A DNA stretch of 64,000 bases. It comes from Odiellus spinosus. Its lineage: Eukaryota; Arthropoda; Arachnida; Opiliones; Phalangiidae. The notes below the pieces were generated by a model, which saw nothing but the letters and a program-made list of their open reading frames with translations, was not told where the DNA came from and made no database searches. A program made the translations under genes and the position numbers. Below, piece by piece: positions 13,601 to 26,298 of the stretch. Positions within the stretch are counted from its first letter, which is position 1; the number at the start of each line of letters is the position of its first letter. The DNA lies in NCBI GenBank assembly GCA_963920705.1, contig OY987238.1, positions 62,001 to 126,000 on the forward strand, in the 5' to 3' direction.

Positions 13601-16600
13601 GTAGAGATTCACAAATTTCCCAAGTATAGATTCACAAATTTCCCAAGTACAGATTCACAAATTTCCCAAATATAGATCCACCAATTTCCCAAGTATAGAT
13701 CCACCAATTTCCCAAGTATAGATTCACAAATTTTCCAAGTATAGATTCACAAATTTTCCAAGTATAGATTCACAAATTTCCCAAGTATACATCCACCAAT
13801 TTCCCAAGTATATCCACCAATTTCCCAAGTATAGATTCACATATTTCCCAAGTATAGATTTACAAATTTCCCAAGTATAGATTCACAAATTTCCCAAATA
13901 TAGATTCACAAATTTTCCAAGTATAGATTCACAAATTTTCCAAGTATAGATTCACAAATTTCCCAAGTATACATCCACCAATTTCCCAAGTATATCCACC
14001 AATTTCCCAAGTATAGATTCACATATTTCCCAAGTATAGATTTACAAATTTCCCAAGTATAGATTCACAAATTTTCCAAGTATAGATTCACAAATTTCCC
14101 AAGTATAGATTCACAAATTTTCCAAGTATAGATTCACAAATTTTCCAAGTATAGATTCACAAATTTTCCAAGTATAGATTCACAAATTTCCCAAGTATAG
14201 ATTCACAAATTTTCCAAGTATAGATTCAAAAATTTTCCAAGTATAGATTCACAAATTATCCAAGTATAGATTCACAAATTATCCAAGTATAGATTCACAA
14301 ATTTTCCAAGTATAGATTCACAAATTTTCCAAGTATAGATTCACAAATTTCCCAAGTATAGATTCATAAATTTCCCAAGTATAGATTCACAAATTTTCCA
14401 AGTATAGATTCACAAATTTTCCAAGTATAGATTCACAAATTTCCCAAGTATAGATTCACAAATTTCCCAATATAGATCCACCAATTTCCCAAGTATAGAT
14501 TCACCAATTTCCAAGTATAGATTCACATATTTCCCAAGTATAGATTCACAAATTTCCCAAGTATAGATTCACAAATTTCCGAAGTATAGATTCAGAAATT
14601 TTCCAAGTTTAGATTCACAAATTTTCCAAGTATAGATTCACAAATGTCCCAAGCATAGATTCACAAATTTTCCAAGTATAGATTCACAAATTTCACAAGT
14701 AGAGATTCACAAATTTCCCAAGTATAGATTCACAAATTTCCCAAGTACAGATTCACAAATTTCCCAAATATAGATCCACCAATTTCCCAAGTATAGATCC
14801 ACCAATTTCCCAAGTATAGATTCACAAATTTTCCAAGTATAGATTCACAAATTTTCCAAGTATAGATTCACAAATTTCCCAAATATAGATTTACAAATTT
14901 TCCAAGTATAGATTCACAAATTTTCCAAGTATAGATTCACAAATTTCCCAAGTATACATCCACCAATTTCCCATGTATATCCACCAATTTCCCAAGTATA
15001 GATTCACATATTTCCCAAGTATAGATTTACAAATTTCCCAAGTATAGATTCACAAATTTTCCAAGTATAGATTCACAAATTTCCCAATATAGATCCACCA
15101 ATTTCCCAAGTATAGATTCACCAATTTCCAAGTATAGATTCACATATTTCCCAAGTATAGATTCACAAAATTCCCAAGTATAGATTCACAAATTTCCGAA
15201 GTATAGATTCAGAAATTTTCCAAGTTTAGATTCACAAATTTTCCAAGTATAGATTCACAAATGTCCCAAGCATAGATTCACAAATTTTCCAAGTATAGAT
15301 TCACAAATTTCACAAGTAGAGATTCACAAATTTCCCAAGTATAGATTCACAAATTTCCCAAGTACAGATTCACAAATTTCCCAAATATAGATCCACCAAT
15401 TTCCCAAGTATAGATCCACCAATTTCCCAAGTATAGATTCACAAATTTTCCAAGTATAGATTCACAAATTTTCCAAGTATAGATTCACAAATTTCCCAAA
15501 TATAGATTCACAAATTTTCCAAGTATAGATTCACAAATTTTCCAAGTATAGATTCACAAATTTCCCAAGTATACATCCACCAATTTCCCAAGTATATCCA
15601 CCAATTTCCCAAGTATAGATTCACATATTTCCCAAGTATAGATTTACAAATTTCCCAAGTATAGATTCACAAATTTTCCAAGTATAGATTCACAAATTTC
15701 CCAAGTATAGATTCACAAATTTTCCAAGTATAGATTCACAAATTTTCCAAGTATAGATTCACAAATTTCCCAAGTATACATCCACCAATTTCCCAAGTAT
15801 ATCCACCAATTTCCCAAGTATAGATTCACATATTTCCCAAGTATAGATTTACAAATTTCCCAAGTATAGATTCACAAATTTTCCAAGTATAGATTCACAA
15901 ATTTCCCAAGTATAGATTCACAAATTTTCCAAGTATAGATTCACAAATTTTCCAACTATAGATTCACAAATTTTCCAAGTATAGATTCACAAATTTTCCA
16001 AGTATAGATTCACAAATTTCCCAAGTATAGATTCACAAATTTTCCAAGTATAGATTCACAAATTTTCCAAGTATAGATTCAAAAATTTTCCAAGTATAGA
16101 TTCACAAATTTCCCAAGTATAGATTCACAAATTTCCCAAGTATACATCCACCAATTTCCCAAGTATATCCACCAATTTCCCAAGTATAGATTCACATATT
16201 TCCCAAGTATAGATTTACAAATTTCCCAAGTATAGATTCACAAATTTTCCAAGTATAGATTCACAAATTTCCCAAGTATAGATTCACAAATTTTCCAAGT
16301 ATAGATTCACAAATTTTCGAAGTATAGATTCACAAATTTTCCAAGTATAGATTCACAAATTTCCCAAGTATAGATTCAAAAATTTTCCAAGTATAGATTC
16401 ACAAATTATCCAAGTATAGATTCACAAATTATCCAAGTATAGATTCACAAATTTTCCAAGTATAGATTCACAAATTTTCCAAGTATAGATTCACAAATTT
16501 CCCAAGTATAGATTCATAAATTTCCCAAGTATAGATTCACAAATTTTCCAAGTATAGATTCACAAATTTTCCAAGTATAGATTCACAAATTTCCCAAGTA

Positions 16601-18613
16601 TAGATTCACAAATTTCCCAATATAGATCCACCAATTTCCCAAGTATAGATTCACCAATTTCCAAGTATAGATTCACATATTTCCCAAGTATAGATTCACA
16701 AATTTCCCAAGTATAGATTCACAAATTTCCGAAGTATAGATTCAGAAATTTTCCAAGTTTAGATTCACAAATTTTCCAAGTATAGATTCACAAATGTCCC
16801 AAGCATAGATTCACAAATTTTCCAAGTATAGATTCACAAATTTTCCAAGTATAGATTCAAAAATTTTCCAAGTATAGATTCACAAATTTCCCAAGTATAG
16901 ATTCACAAATTTCCCAAGTATACATCCACCAATTTCCCAAGTATATCCACCAATTTCCCAAGTATAGATTCACATATTTCCCAAGTATAGATTTACAAAT
17001 TTCCCAAGTATAGATTCACAAATTTTCCAAGTATAGATTCACAAATTTCCCAAGTATAGATTCACAAATTTTCCAAGTATAGATTCACAAATTTTCCAAG
17101 TATAGATTCACAAATTTTCCAAGTATAGATTCACAAATTTCCCAAGTATAGATTCAAAAATTTTCCAAGTATAGATTCACAAATTATCCAAGTATAGATT
17201 CACAAATTATCCAAATATAGATTCACAAATTTTCCAAGTATAGATTCACAAATTTTCCAAGTATAGATTCACAAATTTCCCAAGTATAGATTCATAAATT
17301 TCCCAAGTATAGATTCACAAATTTTCCAAGTATAGATTCACAAATTTTCCAAGTATAGATTCACAAATTTCCCAAGTATAGATTCACAAATTTCCCAATA
17401 TAGATCCACCAATTTCCCAAGTATAGATTCACCAATTTCCAAGTATAGATTCACATATTTCCCAAGTATAGATTCACAAATTTCCCAAGTATAGATTCAC
17501 AAATTTCCGAAGTATAGATTCAGAAATTTTCCAAGTTTAGATTCACAAATTTTCCAAGTATAGATTCACAAATGTCCCAAGCATAGATTCACAAATTTTC
17601 CAAGTATAGATTCACAAATTTCACAAGTAGAGATTCACAAATTTCCCAAGTATAGATTCACAAATTTCCCAAGTACAGATTCACAAATTTCCCAAATATA
17701 GATCCACCAATTTCCCAAGTATAGATCCACCAATTTCCCAAGTATAGATTCACAAATTTTCCAAGTATAGATTCACAAATTTTCCAAGTATAGATTCACA
17801 AATTTCCCAAATATAGATTCACAAATTTTCCAAGTATAGATTCACAAATTTTCCAAGTATAGATTCACAAATTTCCCAAGTATACATCCACCAATTTCCC
17901 ATGTATATCCACCAATTTCCCAAGTATAGATTCACATATTTCCCAAGTATAGATTTACAAATTTCCCAAGTATAGATTCACAAATTTTCCAAGTATAGAT
18001 TCACAAATTTCCCAATATAGATCCACCAATTTCCCAAGTATAGATTCACCAATTTCCAAGTATAGATTCACATATTTCCCAAGTATAGATTCACAAAATT
18101 CCCAAGTATAGATTCACAAATTTCCGAAGTATAGATTCAGAAATTTTCCAAGTTTAGATTCACAAATTTTCCAAGTATAGATTCACAAATGTCCCAAGCA
18201 TAGATTCACAAATTTTCCAAGTATAGATTCACAAATTTCACAAGTAGAGATTCACAAATTTCCCAAGTATAGATTCACAAATTTCCCAAGTACAGATTCA
18301 CAAATTTCCCAAATATAGATCCACCAATTTCCCAAGTATAGATCCACCAATTTCCCAAGTATAGATTCACAAATTTTCCAAGTATAGATTCACAAATTTT
18401 CCAAGTATAGATTCACAAATTTCCCAAATATAGATTCACAAATTTTCCAAGTATAGATTCACAAATTTTCCAAGTATGGATTCACAAATTTCCCAAGTAT
18501 ACATCCACCAATTTCCCAAGTATATCCACCAATTTCCCAAGTATAGATTCACATATTTCCCAAGTATAGATTCACATATTTCCCAAGTATAGATTTACAA
18601 ATTTCCCAAGTAT
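10641..18613. repeat. Middle block of related HORs between the two long copies
   Basis: The left end (10,641 to about 11,290) has TATAGGTTCAC at 11,113 and a TTCTGAAG/TTCCGAAGTAGAG tract that match 28.6-29.2 kb, not the flanking blocks. The remainder is built from the same modules as the flanks. The ATTCATAAA monomers at about 12,646, 14,361, 16,511, 17,289 and 19,439 give spacings of 1,715, 2,150, 778 and 2,150 bp, and the TGTCCC markers at 12,930, 14,645, 16,795, 17,573 and 19,723 give the same spacings. The last anchor of each series lies in the next block. Three 617-bp doublets fall here. No sequence other than the satellite is present. Confidence 0.85.
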
Positions 18614-21600
18614 AGATTCACAAATTTTCCAAGTATAGATTCACAAATTTCCCAAGTATAGATTCACAAATTTTCCAAGTATAGATTCACAAATTTTCCA
18701 AGTATAGATTCACAAATTTCCCAAGTATACATCCACCAATTTCCCAAGTATATCCACCAATTTCCCAAGTATAGATTCACATATTTCCCAAGTATAGATT
18801 TACAAATTTCCCAAGTATAGATTCACAAATTTTCCAAGTATAGATTCACAAATTTCCCAAGTATAGATTCACAAATTTTCCAAGTATAGATTCACAAATT
18901 TTCCAAGTATAGATTCACAAATTTTCCAAGTATAGATTCACAAATTTCAAAAGTATAGATTCACAAATTTTCCAAGTATAGATTCACAAATTTTCCAAGT
19001 ATAGATTCAAAAATTTTCCAAGTATAGATTCACAAATTTCCCAAGTATAGATTCACAAATTTCCCAAGTATACATCCACCAATTTCCCAAGTATATCCAC
19101 CAATTTCCCAAGTATAGATTCACATATTTCCCAAGTATAGATTTACAAATTTCCCAAGTATAGATTCACAAATTTTCCAAGTATAGATTCACAAATTTCC
19201 CAAGTATAGATTCACAAATTTTCCAAGTATAGATTCACAAATTTTCCAAGTATAGATTCACAAATTTTCCAAGTATAGATTCACAAATTTCCCAAGTATA
19301 GATTCAAAAATTTTCCAAGTATAGATTCACAAATTATCCAAGTATAGATTCACAAATTATCCAAGTATAGATTCACAAATTTTCCAAGTATAGATTCACA
19401 AATTTTCCAAGTATAGATTCACAAATTTCCCAAGTATAGATTCATAAATTTCCCAAGTATAGATTCACAAATTTTCCAAGTATAGATTCACAAATTTTCC
19501 AAGTAAAGATTCACTAATTTCCCAAGTATAGATTCACAAATTTCCCAATATAGATCCACCAATTTCCCAAGTATAGATTCACCAATTTCCAAGTATAGAT
19601 TCACATATTTCCCAAGTATAGATTCACAAATTTCCCAACTATAGATTCACAAATTTCCGAAGTATAGATTCAGAAATTTTCCAAGTTTAGATTCACAAAT
19701 TTTCCAAGTATAGATTCACAAATGTCCCAAGCATAGATTCACAAATTTTCCAAGTATAGATTCACAAATTTCACAAGTAGAGATTCACAAATTTCCCAAG
19801 TATAGATTCACAAATTTCCCAAGTACAGATTCACAAATTTCCCAAATATAGATCCACCAATTTCCCAAGTATAGATCCACCAATTTCCCAAGTATAGATT
19901 CACAAATTTTCCAAGTATAGATTCACAAATTTTCCAAGTATAGATTCACAAATTTCCCAAATATAGATTCACAAATTTTCCAAGTATAGATTCACAAATT
20001 TTCCAAGTATAGATTCACAAATTTCCCAAGTATACATCCACCAATTTCCCATGTATATCCACCAATTTCCCAAGTATAGATTCACATATTTCCCAAGTAT
20101 AGATTTACAAATTTCCCAAGTACAGATTCACAAATTTTCCAAGTATAGATTCACAAATTTCCCAATATAGATCCACCAATTTCCCAAGTATAGATTCACA
20201 AATTTCCAAGTATAGATTCACATATTTCCCAAGTATAGATTCACAAATTTCCCAAGTATAGATTCACAAATTTCCGAAGTATAGATTCAGAAATTTTCCA
20301 AGTTTAGATTCACAAATTTTCCAAGTATAGATTCACAAATGTCCCAAGCATAGATTCACAAATTTTCCAAGTATAGATTCACAAATTTCACAAGTAGAGA
20401 TTCACAAATTTCCCAAGTATAGATTCACAAATTTCCCAAGTACAGATTCACAAATTTCCCAAATATAGATCCACCAATTTCCCAAGTATAGATCCACCAA
20501 TTTCCCAAGTATAGATTCACAAATTTTCCAAGTATAGATTCACAAATTTTCCAAGTATAGATTCACAAATTTCCCAAATATAGATTCACAAATTTTCCAA
20601 GTATAGATTCACAAATTTTCCAAGTATAGATTCACAAATTTCCCAAGTATACATCCACCAATTTCCCAAGTATATCCACCAATTTCCCAAGTATAGATTC
20701 ACATATTTCCCAAGTATAGATTTACAAATTTCCCAAGTATAGATTCACAAATTTTCCAAGTATAGATTCACAAATTTCCCAAGTATAGATTCACAAATTT
20801 TCCAAGTATAGATTCACAAATTTTCCAAGTATAGATTCACAAATTTCCCAAGTATACATCCACCAATTTCCCAAGTATATCCACCAATTTCCCAAGTATA
20901 GATTCACATATTTCCCAAGTATAGATTTACAAATTTCCCAAGTATAGATTCACAAGTTTCCCAAGTATAGATTCACAAATTTTCCAAGTATAGATTCACA
21001 AATTTTCCAAGTATAGATTCACAAATTTTCCAAGTATAGATTAAAAAATTTTCCAAGTATAGATCCACCAATTTCCCAAATATATCCACCAATTTCCCAA
21101 GTATAGATTCACATATTTCCCAAGTATAGATTCACAAATTTCCCAAGTATAGATCCACCAATTTCCCAAATATATCCACCAATTTCCCAAGTATAGATTC
21201 ACAAATTTCCCAAGTATAGATTCACAAATTTTCCAAGTATAGATTCACAAATTTTCCAAGTATAGATTCACAAATTTCCCAAGTATAGATCCACCAATTT
21301 CCCAAATATATCCACCAATTTCCCAAGTATAGATTCACAAATTTCCCAAGTATAGATTCACAAATTTTCCAAGTATAGATTCACAAATTTCCCAAGTATA
21401 GATTCACAAATTTTCCAAGTATAGATTCACAAATTTCCCAAGTATACATCCACCAATTTCCCAAGTATATCCACCAATTTCCCAAGTATAGATTCACATA
21501 TTTCCCAAGTATAGATTTACAAATTTCCCAAGTATAGATTCACAAATTTTCCAAGTATAGATTCACAAATTTCCCAAGTATAGATTCACAAATTTTCCAA

Positions 21601-24600
21601 GTATAGATTCACAAATTTTCCAAGTATAGATTCACAAATTTTCCAAGTATAGATTCACAAATTTCCCAAGTATAGATTCACAAATTTTCCAAGTATAGAT
21701 TCACAAATTTTCCAAGTATAGATTAAAAAATTTTCCAAGTATAGATTCACAAATTTCCCAAGTATAGATTCACAAATTTCCCAAGTATACATCCACCAAT
21801 TTCCCAAGTATATCCACCAATTTCCCAAGTATAGATTCACATATTTCCCAAGTATAGATTTACAAATTTCCCAAGTATAGATTCACAAATTTTCCAAGTA
21901 TAGATTCACAAATTTCCCAAGTATAGATTCACAAATTTTCCAAGTATAGATTCACAAATTTTCCAAGTATAGATTCACAAATTTTCCAAGTATAGATTCA
22001 CAAATTTCCCAAGTATAGATTCAAAAATTTTCCAAGTATAGATTCACAAATTATCCAAGTATAGATTCACAAATTATCCAAGTATAGATTCACAAATTTT
22101 CCAAGTATAGATTCACAAATTTTCCAAGTATAGATTCACAAATTTCCCAAGTATAGATTCATAAATTTCCCAAGTATAGATTCACAAATTTTCCAAGTAT
22201 AGATTCACAAATTTCCCAAGTATAGATTCACAAATTTCCCAATATAGATCCACCAATTTCCCAAGTATAGATTCACCAATTTCCAAGTATAGATTCACAT
22301 ATTTCCCAAGTATAGATTCACAAATTTCCCAAGTATAGATTCACAAATTTCCGAAGTATAGATTCAGAAATTTTCCAAGTTTAGATTCACAAATTTTCCA
22401 AGTATAGATTCACAAATGTCCCAAGCATAGATCCACCAATTTCCCAAGTATAGATTCACAAATTTTCCAAGTATAGATTCACAAATTTACCAAGTATAGA
22501 TTCACAAATTTCCCAAATATAGATTCACAAATTTTCCAAGTATAGATTCACAAATTTTCCAAGTATAGATTCACAAATTTCCCAAGTATACATCCACCAA
22601 TTTCCCATGTATATCCACCAATTTCCCAAGTATAGATTCACATATTTCCCAAGTATAGATTTACAAATTTCCCAAGTATAGATTCACAAATTTTCCAAGT
22701 ATAGATTTACAAATTTCCCAAGTATAGATTCACATATTTCCCAAGTATAGATTTACAAATTTCCCAAGTATAGATTCACAAATTTTCCAAGTATAGATTC
22801 ACAAATTTCCCAAGTATAGATCCACCAATTTCCCAAATATATCCACCAATTTCCCAAGTATAGATTCACATATTTCCCAAGTATAGATTCACAAATTTCC
22901 CAAGTATAGATCCACCAATTTCCCAAATATATCCACCAATTTCCCAAGTATAGATTCACAAATTTCCCAAGTATAGATTCACAAATTTTCCAAGTATAGA
23001 TTCACAAATTTCCCAAGTATAGATTCACAAATTTTCCAAGTATAGATTCACAAATTTTCCAAGTATAGATTCACAAATTTCCCAAGTATACATCCACCAA
23101 TTTCCCAAGTATATCCACCAATTTCCCAAGTATAGATTCACATATTTCCCAAGTATAGATTTACAAATTTCCCAAGTATAGATTCACAAATTTTCCAAGT
23201 ATAGATTCACAAATTTCCCAAGTATAGATTCACAAATTTTCCAAGTATAGATTCACAAATTTTCCAAGTATAGATTCACAAATTTTCCAAGTATAGATTC
23301 ACAAATTTCCCAAGTATAGATTCACAAATTTTCCAAGTATAGATTCACAAATTTTCCAAGTATAGATTCAAAAATTTTCCAAGTATAGATTCACAAATTT
23401 CCCAAGTATAGATTCACAAATTTCCCAAGTATACATCCACCAATTTCCCAAGTATATCCACCAATTTCCCAAGTATAGATTCACATATTTCCCAAGTATA
23501 GATTTACAAATTTCCCAAGTATAGATTCACAAATTTTCCAAGTATAGATTCACAAATTTCCCAAGTATAGATTCACAAATTTTCCAAGTATAGATTCACA
23601 AATTTTCCAAGTATAGATTCACAAATTTTCCAAGTATAGATTCACAAATTTCCCAAGTATAGATTCAAAAATTTTCCAAGTATAGATTCACAAATTATCC
23701 AAGTATAGATTCACAAATTATCCAAGTATAGATTCACAAATTTTCCAAGTATAGATTCACAAATTTTCCAAGTATAGATTCACAAATTTCCCAAGTATAG
23801 ATTCATAAATTTCCCAAGTATAGATTCACAAATTTTCCAAGTATAGATTCACAAATTTCCCAAGTATAGATTCACAAATTTCCCAATATAGATCCACCAA
23901 TTTCCCAAGTATAGATTCACCAATTTCCAAGTATAGATTCACATATTTCCCAAGTATAGATTCACAAATTTCCCAAGTATAGATTCACAAATTTCCGAAG
24001 TATAGATTCAGAAATTTTCCAAGTTTAGATTCACAAATTTTCCAAGTATAGATTCACAAATGTCCCAAGCATAGATTCACAAATTTTCCAAGTATAGATT
24101 CACAAATTTCACAAGTAGAGATTCACAAATTTTCCAAGTATAGATTCACAAATTTCCCAAGTATAGATTCACAAATTTTCCAAGTATAGATTCACAAATT
24201 TTCCAAGTATAGATTCACAAATTTTCCAAGTATAGATTCACAAATTTCCCAAGTATAGATTCACAAATTTTCCAAGTATAGATTCACAAATTTTCCAAGT
24301 ATAGATTCAAAAATTTTCCAAGTATAGATTCACAAATTTCCCAAGTATAGATTCACAAATTTCCCAAGTATACATCCACCAATTTCCCAAGTATATCCAC
24401 CAATTTCCCAAGTATAGATTCACATATTTCCCAAGTATAGATTTACAAATTTCCCAAGTATAGATTCACAAATTTTCCAAGTATAGATTCACAAATTTCC
24501 CAAGTATAGATTCACAAATTTTCCAAGTATAGATTCACAAATTTTCCAAGTATAGATTCACAAATTTTCCAAGTATAGATTCACAAATTTCCCAAGTATA

Positions 24601-26298
24601 GATTCAAAAATTTTCCAAGTATAGATTCACAAATTATCCAAGTATAGATTCACAAATTATCCAAGTATAGATTCACAAATTTTCCAAGTATAGATTCACA
24701 AATTTTCCAAGTATAGATTCACAAATTTCCCAAGTATAGATTCATAAATTTCCCAAGTATAGATTCACAAATTTTCCAAGTATAGATTCACAAATTTCCC
24801 AAGTATAGATTCACAAATTTCCCAATATAGATCCACCAATTTCCCAAGTATAGATTCACCAATTTCCAAGTATAGATTCACATATTTCCCAAGTATAGAT
24901 TCACAAATTTCCCAAGTATAGATTCACAAATTTCCGAAGTATAGATTCAGAAATTTTCAAGTATAGATTCACATATTTCCCAAGTATAGATTCACAAATT
25001 TCCCAAGTATAGATTCACAAATTTCCGAAGTATAGATTCAGAAATTTTCCAAGTTTAGATTCACAAATTTTCCAAGTATAGATTCACAAATTTCACAATA
25101 TAGATCCACCAATTTCCCAAGTATAGATTCACCAATTTCCAAGTATAGATTCACATATTTCCCAAGTATAGATTCACAAATTTCCCAAGTATAGATTCAC
25201 AAATTTCCGAAGTATAGATTCACCAATTTCCAAGTATAGATTCACATATTTCCCAAGTATAGATTCACAAATTTCCCAAGTATAGATTCACAAATTTCCG
25301 AAGTATAGATTCAGAAATTTTCCAAGTTTAGATTCACAAATTTTCCAAGTATAGATTCACAAATTTCACAAGTAGAGATTCACAAATTTCCCAAGTATAG
25401 ATTCACAAATTTCCCAAGTACAGATTCACAAATTTCCCAAATATAGATCCACCAATTTCCCAAGTATAGATCCACCAATTTCCCAATATAGATCCACCAA
25501 TTTCCCAAGTATAGATTCACCAATTTCCAAGTATAGATTCACATATTTCCCAAGTATAGATTCACAAATTTCCCAAGTATAGATTCACAAATTTCCGAAG
25601 TATAGATTCACCAATTTCCAAGTATAGATTCACATATTTCCCAAGTATAGATTCACAAATTTCCCAAGTATAGATTCACAAATTTCCGAAGTATAGATTC
25701 AGAAATTTTCCAAGTTTAGATTCACAAATTTTCCAAGTATAGATTCACAAATTTCACAAGTAGAGATTCACAAATTTCCCAAGTATAGATTCACAAATTT
25801 CCCAAGTACAGATTCACAAATTTCCCAAATATAGATCCACCAATTTCCCAAGTATAGATCCACCAATTTCCCAAGTATAGATTCACAAATTTTCCAAGTA
25901 TAGATTCACAAATTTTCCAAGTATAGATTCACAAATTTCCCAAATATAGATTCACAAATTTCCCAAGTATAGATTCACAAATTTTCCAAGTATAGATTCA
26001 CAAATTTCCCAAGTATACATCCACCAATTTCCCATGTATATCCACCAATTTCCCAAGTATAGATTCACATATTTCCCAAGTATAGATTTACAAATTTCCC
26101 AAGTATAGATTCACAAATTTTCCAAGTATAGATTCACAAACTTCCCAAGTATAGATCCACCAATTTCCCAAATATATCCACCAATTTCCCAAGTATAGAT
26201 TCACATATTTCCCAAGTATAGATTCACAAATTTCCCAAGTATAGATCCACCAATTTCCCAAATATATCCACCAATTTCCCAAGTATAGATTCACAAAT
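18614..26298. repeat. Long segmental repeat, right copy
   Basis: This is the second copy of the block at about 3,455-10,640 and shares its private variants in order. It is about 500 bp longer. The offset to the left copy falls from 15,159 to 14,952 through single-monomer losses, then rises to 15,658 by 26,088. The rise of 706 bp lies in the rearranged stretch near 24.9-25.9 kb. The left limit is set by loss of matching near 18,614: the left copy has the TGTCCCAAGC monomer just before the equivalent point and this copy does not. One TGTCCC monomer present on the left (10,048) has no counterpart here. Confidence 0.88.
24950..25870. repeat. Locally reshuffled stretch with a 388-bp tandem duplication
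   Basis: A module holding CCAATATAGATCC, TTCACCAATTTCC, CACATATTT, TTCCGAAG, a second TTCACCAATTTCC, ATTCAGAAA and TTTCACAAGTAGAG is present twice. TTCACCAATT after TTCCGAAG is at 25,221 and 25,609, and TTTCACAAG at 25,364 and 25,752, both 388 bp apart (17 monomers minus 3 bases). Just upstream, near 24,950-24,965, a 22-bp monomer reads ATTCAGAAATTTTCAAG. It looks like a hybrid of the ATTCAGAAATTTTCC type and the C-deleted TTTCCAAG type, as expected at an exchange junction. The other long copy has a simple single module here. Confidence 0.82.

Noticed and set aside
3455-26298. A simple 15.1-kb tandem period for the left part of the array.
   Set aside because: Only 3.46-10.64 kb and 18.61-26.30 kb match at that offset. 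The sequence after 26.3 kb does not continue as 10.64 kb does, so these are two separated copies and not a continuing 15-kb period.
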